In this document: piece after piece, positions 46,874-55,860 of the stretch
Layout of the letters: each line of letters opens with the position of its first letter
Position numbering within the stretch: position 1 is the stretch's first letter
Assembly: GCA_030457765.1 (NCBI GenBank)
Contig: JAKDUK010000003.1
Span: forward strand, 1-64,000
Length of the DNA: 64,000 nucleotides
Reading direction: 5' to 3'
Source: Marinobacter sp.
GTDB taxonomy: Bacteria; Pseudomonadota; Gammaproteobacteria; Pseudomonadales; Oleiphilaceae
Program-made: the position numbers and the translations under genes
The notes under the pieces: model-generated
What the model saw: the letters and a program-made list of their open reading frames with translations, nothing else
The model's database searches: none
What the model was told of the DNA's origin: nothing

Positions 46874-47695
46874 TCAGGCCTTGGCCTTACCGCCCATTTT
46901 CTTCATCCAGCGCTTACTCTCTTCATACATCATGCGGTCAAACGCCCAGGGAGCAAAACGTTTAAGCAGCCATAAACGACGCTCTTTGGTATGGGGAAGC
47001 ACCCAGAAGTCCTTGTTCTTTGCCGAACGCACGATGTCCTCGGCCACATGATCGGCAGAAATAGTGGAGCGCTTCATCAGCTTGCCCACGTTCTGCTGAA
47101 TTCCGGGAATATCGGAACGCATGCTGGAAGCGAGGTTGGTCTGGAAAAACGCCGGGCACACGCAGCTCACATGAATACCATTGCCCCGCAGTTCCTGGCT
47201 CAAGGTCTCCGACAACGCGATAACGCCAGCCTTGGACACATTGTAGCTACCCATCAGCGGCGCCAGCATAAGGCCTGCCATGGAGGCAATGTTCACAAAC
47301 GTGCCCGAGCCCTGCTTCTTGAACTGCGGCGTAAACGCCTTACAACCGCGCACAACGCCCAGCACGTTGATATCAATAATCCATTCCCAGTCTGCCATGG
47401 TGGAGTCTTCAATCGAACCGGCAGAGGCCACGCCGGCATTATTCACCACCACATCCACACCGCCCCACTTTTCCGTGAGATCGGTGCACACCTTTTCCAG
47501 GTCCGTCAGGCGGCGGATATCGCACTCGACAAAGTAGCCTTCACCACCGGCCCTGTTAATTTCCTGCTCAACATCTGCACCCTGCTCCAGGTTAATGTCA
47601 CCGATACAGACTTTGGCGCCGTCTCTGGCATAACGCAATGCGATAGCCCTACCAAGGCCGCTTGCGCCACCTGTTATGAATACTCTTTGTGTCAT
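46874..47695 (-). CDS. SDR-family oxidoreductase
   Basis: A 273-residue SDR with TGGASGLGRAIALRYA, DVVVNNAGVASAG, the serine in NIASMAGL and YNVSKAG. The C-terminus (WLLKRFAPWAFDRMMYEESKRWMKK) is membrane-peripheral in character and typical of acyl-CoA-associated SDRs of this cluster. It lies between the acyl-CoA dehydrogenase and the kinase gene. Confidence 0.88.
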   Translation of the reverse strand: MTQRVFITGGASGLGRAIALRYARDGAKVCIGDINLEQGADVEQEINRAGGEGYFVECDIRRLTDLEKVCTDLTEKWGGVDVVVNNAGVASAGSIEDSTMADWEWIIDINVLGVVRGCKAFTPQFKKQGSGTFVNIASMAGLMLAPLMGSYNVSKAGVIALSETLSQELRGNGIHVSCVCPAFFQTNLASSMRSDIPGIQQNVGKLMKRSTISADHVAEDIVRSAKNKDFWVLPHTKERRLWLLKRFAPWAFDRMMYEESKRWMKKMGGKAKA

Positions 47696-47747
47696 AGTGT
47701 TTTCCGTTTTATTTGTTTTCTGTCAGCCTGACTCCAGCACCCTGCTA

Positions 47748-48959
47748 TCAGCTTTTATATTTACGCAGCTCCAGCCTGGCAACCGTGGCACGGTGTACCT
47801 CGTCCGGGCCATCCGCCAGCCGCAATACCCGAGCATAAGCAAACAACTGGGTCAGTGGGAAGTCATCATCGCTCACCCCTGCACCGCCGTGAATCTGAAT
47901 CGCCTGGTCCACAATGGTTTGCAGCATATTGGGAATCAACGCCTTGATCATGGCGACCTCCTGAATGGCCCCCGCAATACCCTTGGTGTCCAGCGCCCAG
48001 GCGCATTTCAGGGTCAGCAGACGCGCCTGCTCGATGGACATACGCGCATTGGCAATAATATCCGGGTTACCACCAAGCTTTGCCACTGGGCGACCGAACG
48101 CCTCACGGCTCATCGAGCGCTTAACCAGAAGCTCCAGCGTTCGCTCCGCTGCACCGATTGCTCGCATACAGTGATGCACACGCCCCGGCCCAAGACGGCC
48201 TTGGGCAATCTCAAACCCGCGGCCAGACCCGGCAATGAAGGCACTTTTGGGCAAGCGCACATTATCGAACAGTACCTGGCCATGGCCGTATGGCTCATCA
48301 TACTCACCGAACACGGGAAGCATGCGTTCAATTTTCACACCAGGAGCATCCAGTGGTACCAGTACCATAGAATGGCGACGATGCTTGTGGGCGTCCGGAT
48401 CGGAAAGCCCCATAAAAACAGCCACTTTACAGTCCGGGTGACCAATGCCGGTGCTCCACCATTTACGGCCGTTAAGCACCACTTCATCGCCTTCCACCAC
48501 GGCAGTTGCCTCCATGGTGGTTGCGTCTGAAGAAGCCACGGCGGGCTCGGTCATGCAAAACGCTGAACGGACCTCACCACTAAGCAAGCGGGGCAGCCAT
48601 TCAGCCTTTTGTTCTTCGGAACCGTAATGAATCAGCACCTCCATATTACCGGTGTCCGGCGCATTGCAGTTGAAGATTTCCGGCGCAATAAAACTGCGGC
48701 CGGTTTCTTCTGCTATCAACGCGTAATCAGAATTGAGCAGGCCACAACCATGCTCCTCATCCGGAAAGAACATATTCCAGAGCCCCTGGGCTTTGGCTTT
48801 TTCCTTCAGTTCTTTGATGATTGGCAGCACAACCCAGCGGTTCTCGAGGGATGCCAATTCTTTATGGTACTGAGCCTCGACGGGAAAAATCTCTTCTGCC
48901 ATAAATGCTTTAACACGGGCGAGATAATCCTGACCTTTTTCGGAGATACTGAAATCCAT
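47748..48959 (-). CDS. Acyl-CoA dehydrogenase family protein, ACAD11/LvaC type
   Basis: A 403-residue flavoprotein. It has the ACAD11-specific phrases FCMTEPAVASSDATTME, GRKWWSTGIGHPDCKVAVFMG, HSMVLVPLDAPGVKIER, QGRLGPGRVHHCMRAIG and LADGPDEVHRATVARLEL in place of the ordinary EGT catalytic loop. ACAD10/11 and LvaC enzymes act on phosphorylated 4-hydroxyacyl-CoA rather than by simple alpha-beta dehydrogenation. It is the first gene of the operon, AGGA precedes its ATG, and a LysR gene is divergent. Confidence 0.9.
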   Translation of the reverse strand: MDFSISEKGQDYLARVKAFMAEEIFPVEAQYHKELASLENRWVVLPIIKELKEKAKAQGLWNMFFPDEEHGCGLLNSDYALIAEETGRSFIAPEIFNCNAPDTGNMEVLIHYGSEEQKAEWLPRLLSGEVRSAFCMTEPAVASSDATTMEATAVVEGDEVVLNGRKWWSTGIGHPDCKVAVFMGLSDPDAHKHRRHSMVLVPLDAPGVKIERMLPVFGEYDEPYGHGQVLFDNVRLPKSAFIAGSGRGFEIAQGRLGPGRVHHCMRAIGAAERTLELLVKRSMSREAFGRPVAKLGGNPDIIANARMSIEQARLLTLKCAWALDTKGIAGAIQEVAMIKALIPNMLQTIVDQAIQIHGGAGVSDDDFPLTQLFAYARVLRLADGPDEVHRATVARLELRKYKS

Positions 48960-49104
48960 TGCAAATTCCTCACATAGATTGCACGGGCTAGTGCAGTGAA
49001 TATACGCGCATTGGGATCAGTCTAAAGCTGCCTCAACTATTACGCGACTGAATTATTCTTATCGTTTACTATTACCGAAACTAATTTGAAGGGACACACT
49101 GTCT

Positions 49105-49998
49105 ATGGCCGGCACACGCCTGGATCTCAACCTGCTGCATGTATTTGACACCATATATCGGGAAGGCAGCCTCACTCGCGCAGCAAAGGCCCTGCACCTG
49201 ACCCAGCCGGCCGTCAGCCATTCCCTGTCCCGTCTGCGGGATCATTTTGACGACCCGTTGTTCACACGCCAGGGCAACCAGATGGTTCCCACACCCCTGG
49301 CCCGCCGGTTCCTTGAATCCATGAAACCCGCACTGACCCAAATCCAGGGTGCTGTTAATCAATTCCATGCCTTCGATCCTGCCAGCCAGCGCAAAACCTA
49401 TTCACTCGGTTTAAGAGATGTTCTGGAATCTACGTTTCTGCCACCGCTTATGCAGCGACTAACCACCTATCCGGAGTTGGAGATCGTTAGCAAGCGCATT
49501 CCAAGACGGGAAATGGAAACACAGCTCGCGGCGGGCAAGCTCGATTTCGCCGTAGACGTACTGTTACCGGTGGGCAGGCAAACATCCCACGAGCTTTTAA
49601 AGCGTGACAGATTGGTCGTTCTGGCCAGGGAGGGCCACCCACTGACATCGAAGGCGCTGGATATGGAAGGGTATCTTTCGGCAAGCCACGTACTGGTATC
49701 GTCGCGCGCAGAAGGACCTGGCATTGAAGATTTTGAGTTATCGCGACTGGGAGTGCAGCGCAATATCCGCCTGCGCTGCCAACATTACTATGCGGCTTGC
49801 CGGGTGGTGGAAGCCACTGACCTTTTGCTGACCATGCCGGAAACCTACGCCAGGATTATTTCAGAACGGGCCAGTATCACAATCATGCACCCTCCGGCAG
49901 ACCTGCCCTCACTCGATGTACACCTATACTGGCATAAGGCTTATGATCAGGAGCCGGCATTAATCTGGTTCCGGGAGCAATTGAACGCCATTCAGTAA
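49105..49998 (+). CDS. LysR-family regulator divergent from the ACAD10/11-like operon
   Basis: A 297-residue LysR protein with the HTH LLHVFDTIYREGSLTRAAKALHLTQPAVSHSLSRL. The effector domain begins TYSLGLRDVLESTFLPPLMQRL. The divergent layout with a 145-base intergenic region indicates that it controls the acyl-CoA dehydrogenase operon and itself. The inducer is unknown, plausibly a hydroxyacyl-CoA. Confidence 0.9.
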   Translation: MAGTRLDLNLLHVFDTIYREGSLTRAAKALHLTQPAVSHSLSRLRDHFDDPLFTRQGNQMVPTPLARRFLESMKPALTQIQGAVNQFHAFDPASQRKTYSLGLRDVLESTFLPPLMQRLTTYPELEIVSKRIPRREMETQLAAGKLDFAVDVLLPVGRQTSHELLKRDRLVVLAREGHPLTSKALDMEGYLSASHVLVSSRAEGPGIEDFELSRLGVQRNIRLRCQHYYAACRVVEATDLLLTMPETYARIISERASITIMHPPADLPSLDVHLYWHKAYDQEPALIWFREQLNAIQ

Positions 49999-50357
49999 GC
50001 GCCGACAGCTGCGAGAAAGCCGAAAAAACCCACCGCCATAATGCCGAGGGATGCCACCACAATAGCAAATCCCCACCAAACCGCTGCGCCGTCAGAAATA
50101 GCCACACCATGGCCTCGCAGAGTACGGTAAAATGCCCATGGTCCGAGCACGAACGCCCCCGCCACGGCAAACACCAGCCCAACGCTAATACCGGCAAATG
50201 TCCAGGTGGCCAGCTCTGTGGCTCGTTCTGACACGCGATCGACCACTCCCTGATGCTCAAGGAATTTCTTGCAGAAGAACCAAAGCAGAGCGAACAAGGC
50301 GACGACAAACACTATGCCGCCAATAATGGTAATAAGTCGGTAAAACAAAGTTGCCAT
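49992..50357 (-). CDS. Hypothetical membrane protein with three helices
   Basis: A 121-residue protein with hydrophobic segments at about 7-28, 53-74 and 93-116, and a short charged segment between the first two. I recognise no family. It converges on the LysR gene with a seven-base overlap. The composition is consistent with a genuine inner-membrane protein. Confidence 0.65.
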   Translation of the reverse strand: MATLFYRLITIIGGIVFVVALFALLWFFCKKFLEHQGVVDRVSERATELATWTFAGISVGLVFAVAGAFVLGPWAFYRTLRGHGVAISDGAAVWWGFAIVVASLGIMAVGFFGFLAAVGAY

Positions 50358-50531
50358 CCCGTCTTAGATTAAGCAGATAAAAGCGCAAATGCGCCTGTTC
50401 CGGAACACACTATAGCGCTGGGCTGCAAGTGGGTAAAACGGCTTTATTACCCTAGTTGGTGGCAACCCCCAATTCGGTGACTAAACTGAGTTTGTTATCT
50501 ATACGAGTCAATCTAAAAAGGAGTCTACTCA

Positions 50532-51686
50532 ATGGCCCAAACAACCCGCATCGCAGTAACCCCGGGTGACGGCATTGGCCCGGAAGTCGTGGGGGAAGCC
50601 ATACGCTGTTTGGAAGCCCTGCGCGGCAAACACAATCTGGCGCTTGAATGGACCCATTTCCCATGGCCTTCCCACGCCTGGCATCAAGAGCATGGCGAAT
50701 CCATGCCTGAAGATGCTCTGGCTCAGCTCAAAGCCTACGACGCCATATTACTCGGTGCCCTCGGCGACCCCGGCCCTGTGGACGATCCAAACCGTTATCT
50801 GTTAACGGATAGCGTCTCACTGGCACCTTTGCTGGATATGCGCAAAGGCTTTGATCAATGGGTTTGCGAGCGCCCTGCCCGCCTTTTACCCGGTGCTCGC
50901 CAGTATCTTGCCGATGAGCGTGCAAAAGACATAGACATGCTGGTCATTCGCGAAAACTCGGAAGGCGAGTACGTTGGCCAGGGCGGCCGCCTACGCAAAG
51001 GAACCGAGGACGAAACCGCCACCCAAATGGAAGTATTTACCCGCAGAGCAACCAATCGCATTATTCGCTACGGTTTCGAGCAGGCTCGTACCCGGGCGAC
51101 AGAACGCGCAAGCGAAGGCCGAAGGCGCAACTTCCGCACGCTGGATGGCCACAATTGCGAAAGCCAGGTATGCCTGATCACCAAACGTAACGCCTTGCGC
51201 TACTGGGGCGATATGTACACCGAAGCCTTTGACGAAATCAGCAAAGAGTTCCCGGACGTCGCCACACACCATGAATTGGTGGATGCAGCCTGTATGAAAT
51301 TCGTACAAAGCCCTTGGGCATTCGATGTGGTGGTTGCCAGCAACCTACAAGGGGACATCCTAACAGACCTGGCCGCTGTGCTGTCTGGCGGTATGGGCGT
51401 TGCGCCATCTTGCAACCTGAACCCTACAGACCCGAATATGCCCTCTATGTTCGAGCCTACTCACGGCAGTGCACCGGATATTGCTGGCCAGGGCCTGGCT
51501 GACCCCACGGCCATGCTGTTTACCGTTGCACGCATGCTGGAGTGGTTCGGACGTAAAGATCCAGTGATGGCAGCTGCGGGCAAAGAATTGTTTGAGGCGG
51601 TGGCAGCAGATTTAGCGGAAAACGCCGACGCAAGACGGGGAACACAAGAAATTGGCGAGGGAATCTGCCAACGATTATTAGCCTGA
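50532..51686 (+). CDS. Isocitrate/isopropylmalate-type dehydrogenase (tartrate dehydrogenase-like)
   Basis: A 384-residue beta-decarboxylating dehydrogenase: VTPGDGIGPEVVGEA start, ILLGALGDP, VIRENSEGEYVGQGGRL, the Lys-containing VCLITKRNALRYWGDM, DAACMKFVQSPWAFDVVVASNLQGDILTDL and FEPTHGSAPDIAGQGLADP. The RENSEGEY and DVVVASNLQGDI phrases favour the tartrate/D-malate dehydrogenase branch over leuB. AAGGAG precedes the ATG. No leu genes accompany it. The substrate remains open among tartrate, D-malate and isopropylmalate analogues. Confidence 0.87.
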   Translation: MAQTTRIAVTPGDGIGPEVVGEAIRCLEALRGKHNLALEWTHFPWPSHAWHQEHGESMPEDALAQLKAYDAILLGALGDPGPVDDPNRYLLTDSVSLAPLLDMRKGFDQWVCERPARLLPGARQYLADERAKDIDMLVIRENSEGEYVGQGGRLRKGTEDETATQMEVFTRRATNRIIRYGFEQARTRATERASEGRRRNFRTLDGHNCESQVCLITKRNALRYWGDMYTEAFDEISKEFPDVATHHELVDAACMKFVQSPWAFDVVVASNLQGDILTDLAAVLSGGMGVAPSCNLNPTDPNMPSMFEPTHGSAPDIAGQGLADPTAMLFTVARMLEWFGRKDPVMAAAGKELFEAVAADLAENADARRGTQEIGEGICQRLLA

Positions 51687-51698
51687 ATAACAGTAACA

Positions 51699-51727
51699 GC
51701 ATAGCCAGACACGGTTTCTGGCTATGC
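51699..51727. terminator. Perfect hairpin between convergent genes
   Basis: GCATAGCCAGA and TCTGGCTATGC form an 11-base perfect stem with a seven-base loop between the dehydrogenase gene (stop 51686) and the DUF1439 lipoprotein gene (stop 51747). No strong U-tract on either side. Confidence 0.6.
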
Positions 51728-51746
51728 GACACTCACAAGCGCTTAT

Positions 51747-52316
51747 TTAATCCGCCATTACAAATTCAAGACGCCCAGGCGCCACGCGCACATCTGTGGG
51801 TAGCATGCCGAACATCCGCTGGGCTGTGTTGCTTTCATCCAAGCGGTAAACCGGGATGGTTTCCAGCATCTGAGCCACCACTGCCATCACTTTGTCAGTA
51901 ACCGGCCCAAGGTCGCCCTTGAAAAAACCTGCATCAACGCTGCTTTCCAATAGTTTTATCCGGCGAATAAAAATCGCTTTTTCCTTGCTATCGTAAACAG
52001 GCGCACCTTCAATTTTCAATGCAATATCAACTGGCAGCTTGGTCATCAGCGCATTGAGGGCCACCTGACCTTTCAGGTCAATGACCGCAACATCACGGCC
52101 ATCCGGGCCCAAGGCGATGTTGGCATCATCAAGGTTCAGGCTCAACGGCGACCCCCTCTTCAGCTGATTGCGATCATAGTCACTTACAGCGTTCTGAAGG
52201 TGTTTTTCCAGCTCTCCTTCCGAGATTGAATAAGGGGAAAAACTGGCACAACCACTAGACAGGGCGAAAGCCAGCAACACCAGAGCCCAAAGGCCACTGA
52301 GGTGTAATTTGTTCAT
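51747..52316 (-). CDS. DUF1439 (YceB-like) lipoprotein
   Basis: A 189-residue lipoprotein with lipobox SSGCAS and the YceB-like start SISEGELEKHLQNAV. The rest matches the family's alternating beta-strand layout, with LKGQVALNALMTKLPVDIALKIEG. GGAGAG precedes the ATG. Family function is not known; probably bound to the outer membrane. Confidence 0.88.
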   Translation of the reverse strand: MNKLHLSGLWALVLLAFALSSGCASFSPYSISEGELEKHLQNAVSDYDRNQLKRGSPLSLNLDDANIALGPDGRDVAVIDLKGQVALNALMTKLPVDIALKIEGAPVYDSKEKAIFIRRIKLLESSVDAGFFKGDLGPVTDKVMAVVAQMLETIPVYRLDESNTAQRMFGMLPTDVRVAPGRLEFVMAD

Positions 52317-52408
52317 TATTTACTCTCCATGGATTGAGCGCCTATTCTGCGGTAACACGGAAAGCGGAACAAGACTGACGGGTTACTAATTGGCAGAGTT
52401 CAGGCCGC

Positions 52409-52600
52409 CTACTCATTTTCGGCCCGAGCATCAACCTGGGGGGTAAGGCTATCATCGAAAACAACCCGCAATAAAATGGGCTGACAACATACCTGGCAAT
52501 CTTCGACATACTCCTGCTCCACCACTGAAGGGTCGACGCTGATATCCAGCGTCTCCCAGCAGTAAGGGCACTGGATAAGCACAGAATCCAGAGCCGACAT
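52409..52600 (-). CDS. CPXCG motif cysteine-rich small protein
   Basis: A 63-residue protein with IQCPYCWETLDISVDPS and EDCQVCCQPI, the two cysteine pairs of the CPXCG family, likely a zinc knuckle. ATG at 52600 has GAGGAG six bases before it. It lies nine bases downstream of the aminotransferase gene on the same strand, so the two probably share a transcript. Function unknown. Confidence 0.88.
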   Translation of the reverse strand: MSALDSVLIQCPYCWETLDISVDPSVVEQEYVEDCQVCCQPILLRVVFDDSLTPQVDARAENE

Positions 52601-52609
52601 AGGCACTCC

Positions 52610-53833
52610 TCAGAACTGTTGTTTCGCCATCCAGGGGATGATGCGATCAAACGCTGCCTCAAGCTTCTCACAGGTGGTTGAAAAACTGATACGAACCGCG
52701 TTGGTGCAGCCCTCGCCGAACGCGTCTCCAGGAACCAGGCACACCCCTGTTTCTTTCAGCATGCGCAACGCCAGATCTGACCCATCAACATGGGGTGGCA
52801 GATCCGGGAACGAGAAAAATGCGCCGCCAGGCTTATAGCCAGTCATGTAAGGGGTTTGTTCAACCAACTCTACCACTTTATCACGGCGCTCCCGATAGAT
52901 TCCCAGCATATCCGCCACGCACTGTTGGTCGCCGGTCAGTGCCGCTACGCCAGCAAATTGGGAAGGCGTATTCGCCACCGAAGTAGTGAACATATGATAG
53001 CGCCTCAAAGACTTGATTGCCGCCTGGCTAGAGATTACCCAGCCTACGCGCAACCCCGCCATGCTGTACGTTTTCGAGAAGCTACTGATGCACATAATGT
53101 TGTCCAGGTCCATGGAGCAGTTCAGGACACTGGCAAAATCATCGTCATCAAAAATCAGGTGATCGTACACCTCGTCGGCATAGACCTGTATGCCCCGGTA
53201 TGCGCACTCTTCCAAAATAGTCTCTACGGTGCTGCGAGGATAAACCGCACCGGTCGGGTTATTCGGATTGTTGAGTATCAGCGCAAACGTGCGCGAGCCC
53301 ATTGCCTTGATCACCTCATCAGGATCAAGCTGATGGTCGTTCGCCGCACGGGTTGGTATAAACTTTACCTCCCCCCCGTTCATGCGTATTAGCGGCGCGT
53401 ATAGCAGGAACGAGGGATCTGTCACAATAAACTGCCTGCCCGGCGCTGCTGTCGCCGAAATAGCAAGATACATAGCCTCGGTAGCACCGCTGGTAACCAG
53501 AATGTTATCTCTGGTTAGTTTTCGGTTGTACCGTTTACCGTAATAGTCCCTCAGCGCCACCAGCAATTCAGGCAACCCGGCATCCATAGTATAGCCGGTT
53601 TGCCCTGCATTAAGAGCGTCGATATAAGCGTCAATAATGTGCTTGGGGGTTGGCAGATCTGGCTGACCAATAGAAAGATGAATAACGTCTTTCATGGTGG
53701 CTGCCATATTGACCATACGCCTAATGCCCGGCACCGGAACGGCCTGCATGGCAGGGTTCCAACTGGCCTTTGTTTTCCGGTACTTCACCTTTCTCGGTTT
53801 ATCCTGGCCGGTATCTCTGCTGGCGTTTGCCAT
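52610..53833 (-). CDS. Class I/II PLP-dependent aminotransferase
   Basis: A 407-residue fold-type I aminotransferase: LSIGQPDLPTPKHI, the cofactor loop VTSGATEAMYLA, ILNNPNNPTGAVY, ADEVYDHLIF, the Schiff-base lysine in SSFSKTYSMAGLRVGW and the substrate arginine in NAVRISFSTT. These fit the aspartate/aromatic (AspB-like) group, but substrate is not assigned. ATG at 53833 is supported by a strong AGGAGG five bases away; the frame start at 53878 is not needed. Confidence 0.92.
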   Translation of the reverse strand: MANASRDTGQDKPRKVKYRKTKASWNPAMQAVPVPGIRRMVNMAATMKDVIHLSIGQPDLPTPKHIIDAYIDALNAGQTGYTMDAGLPELLVALRDYYGKRYNRKLTRDNILVTSGATEAMYLAISATAAPGRQFIVTDPSFLLYAPLIRMNGGEVKFIPTRAANDHQLDPDEVIKAMGSRTFALILNNPNNPTGAVYPRSTVETILEECAYRGIQVYADEVYDHLIFDDDDFASVLNCSMDLDNIMCISSFSKTYSMAGLRVGWVISSQAAIKSLRRYHMFTTSVANTPSQFAGVAALTGDQQCVADMLGIYRERRDKVVELVEQTPYMTGYKPGGAFFSFPDLPPHVDGSDLALRMLKETGVCLVPGDAFGEGCTNAVRISFSTTCEKLEAAFDRIIPWMAKQQF

Positions 53834-54110
53834 AACAACCTCCTGCAACGGGAACGGGGGGCAAAACAGAACTACCACTGCAGGTTAGCCAGTAAAATCA
53901 GAGCATACAAGGGACTGCTTGAAAAACTCCTTGCAACCTATGACTTGGGTTGTTTGATTCGTTTCTGGCCAAAAATAATTGCAACTACACAGGCCTGAGG
54001 TTGACCCAATGACATCTGCCTACCAGACTGTTATAGCGGCCTTTCAGCGTGCATGACAGGCCCTATAAAAACCATCAAAAATAACCAGTCATCTGATAGG
54101 CGGAGGTTCA

Positions 54111-55094
54111 ATGTCTCAGCACAACAAGCCTGTTGTAACGGTTCTCACCGCACCTGGCGAACAAGAGCCACCGGGAGTAGATTCACTTAAGGCGCATGCC
54201 GAAGTACGCTTTGCCAGTGATGAAGCCACCCTGCGCAGAACTTTGCCGGGTACCGATGTGATGATGGTGACAGATTTTCGCACCGGGACACTGGAAGCTG
54301 CCTGGGGTTGTGCAGACAAACTCAAGTGGATTCACGCCACGAGCGCGGGGGTGGACGCGCTCATGTTCCCTGCCCTCACACAAGGCGATGTGGTCGTAAC
54401 TAACGCCAGAGGCATCTTCGACCGAACCATCGCTGAGTATGTGCTGTGCACTATTTTGATGTTTGCCAAAGACTTCCCAGGCTCCATTCGTCTGCAAATA
54501 AAGCATCAATGGAAGCACAGGGATACGGAACGAGCAGAAGGACAGCAAGTACTTGTGGTGGGCGCCGGCTCCATCGGTCGCCAGATTGGCCGATTGGTTG
54601 GCGCAGCGGGCTTAAAGCCCCACGGCATTGCCAGAACAGCTCGCACAGACGATCCGGATTTTGTGGCGGTACACAGTAATGATGATCTTTATGAGCAACT
54701 GGGCCAAGCCGATTATGTGGTGATCGCCGCACCGCTAACGCCACAAACAGAAGGCCTGTTTGACGAAAAGGCGTTTAAGGCTATGAAAAATACGGCGCGT
54801 CTGATCAATATTGGCCGCGGACCGATTGTTAAAACCGATGATTTGATTGCAGCTTTAAAAAGTGGCGAGATTGCCGGCGCCGGGCTAGATGTTTTTGAGG
54901 AAGAGCCACTTAGGGAAGACCATCCCCTTTGGGACATGGAGAACGTAACCATGACAGCACACATGGCCGGTGACTTTATCGGCTGGAAGCGAGCCCTTAC
55001 GGATCAATTCCTGGAGAACTTTGATCGCTGGAAAAATAACGGCGAACTGTTCAATCTGGTTAATAAAGAACTGGGTTACGCTGAAAAAAAGTAA
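54111..55094 (+). CDS. D-2-hydroxyacid dehydrogenase
   Basis: A 327-residue NAD(P)-dependent dehydrogenase with the Rossmann motif VVGAGSIGRQIGRLVG and the catalytic trio Arg (NIGRGPIVK), Glu (DVFEEEPL) and His (MTAHMAGDF). It belongs to the group that reduces glyoxylate, hydroxypyruvate or phenylpyruvate. GGAGG is before the ATG. It stands alone, with a strong terminator after it. Confidence 0.9.
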   Translation: MSQHNKPVVTVLTAPGEQEPPGVDSLKAHAEVRFASDEATLRRTLPGTDVMMVTDFRTGTLEAAWGCADKLKWIHATSAGVDALMFPALTQGDVVVTNARGIFDRTIAEYVLCTILMFAKDFPGSIRLQIKHQWKHRDTERAEGQQVLVVGAGSIGRQIGRLVGAAGLKPHGIARTARTDDPDFVAVHSNDDLYEQLGQADYVVIAAPLTPQTEGLFDEKAFKAMKNTARLINIGRGPIVKTDDLIAALKSGEIAGAGLDVFEEEPLREDHPLWDMENVTMTAHMAGDFIGWKRALTDQFLENFDRWKNNGELFNLVNKELGYAEKK

Positions 55095-55102
55095 TCAGGC
55101 AC

Positions 55103-55134
55103 AAAAAACGGGCGCCCCGAGGCTCCCGTTTTTT
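55103..55134. terminator. Bidirectional Rho-independent terminator
   Basis: AAAAAACGGGCGCC pairs with GGCTCCCGTTTTTT across CCGA (one mismatch), ending in six T on the plus strand and six T on the minus strand. It serves the hydroxyacid dehydrogenase gene and the convergent response regulator gene (stop 55155). Confidence 0.92.
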
Positions 55135-55154
55135 CGGCTCAGAAAATCCGGAAC

Positions 55155-55820
55155 TTAATTCCCGGACAAAGACTGCTCCGAGGGATCAATCTCCATCTGC
55201 TGTATCGCAATCACCGCCTGGGTTCGGTTACGAACGCCAAGCTTACGAAATACTGCTGTAATGTGTGCTTTGATGGTAGCTTCAGACACATCCAGATCGT
55301 ACGCAATCTGCTTGTTTAACAACCCCTCTGCCAGCATGCCTAACACCCGGAATTGCTGAGGCGTAAGTGATGCCAGCTTCTCGGAGAAGTCGGTGGTATC
55401 TGAGTCCATTCGTTCAAGCTTGTCTGCCACGCCTTCTGGCAGCCACACATCACCTTCAAGAATGCCACGGATTGCCTCCGTAATAGTAGGCAGTGGCGCC
55501 GACTTTGGAATAAAGCCAGACGCCCCGTAGTCAATCGAGCGTCGCATTACCTGCAGTTCTTCGGAACCTGACACAACCACAACTGGCAACCCAGGGTACT
55601 GTCCACGCATGAACACCAGCCCAGAGAAACCGTGGGCACCCGGCATGTTGAGATCAAGTAGAACCAGATCTGCATCCGGGTGCGAATCTACCGACGCCTG
55701 GAGTGCCTTGATGCTATCGACTTCTACGGTTTGTGCATCAGGCACGGCTTGACTGACCGCCTGTTTCAGGGCGGCCCGAAACAGCGGATGATCATCAGCG
55801 ACGATAATTGTTTGTGTCAT
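55155..55820 (-). CDS. LuxR-type response regulator (ErdR-like)
   Basis: A 221-residue NarL/FixJ-type regulator. The receiver has VADDHPLFRAAL, the phosphoacceptor Asp in LVLLDLNMPG, SGSEEL and the Lys in GFIPKSAPL. The HTH is LTPQQFRVLGMLAEGLLNKQIAYDLDVSEATIKAHITAVFRKLGVRNRTQAV. It lies 40 bases downstream of acsA on the same strand. In Pseudomonas, ErdR occupies the same neighbourhood and controls acsA, so acetate-responsive control of acsA is inferred. Its histidine kinase is not adjacent. Confidence 0.9.
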   Translation of the reverse strand: MTQTIIVADDHPLFRAALKQAVSQAVPDAQTVEVDSIKALQASVDSHPDADLVLLDLNMPGAHGFSGLVFMRGQYPGLPVVVVSGSEELQVMRRSIDYGASGFIPKSAPLPTITEAIRGILEGDVWLPEGVADKLERMDSDTTDFSEKLASLTPQQFRVLGMLAEGLLNKQIAYDLDVSEATIKAHITAVFRKLGVRNRTQAVIAIQQMEIDPSEQSLSGN

Positions 55821-55860
55821 TAAACCGGTTCCTTACAGGTATTCGGCCAGCTCACCGGCC

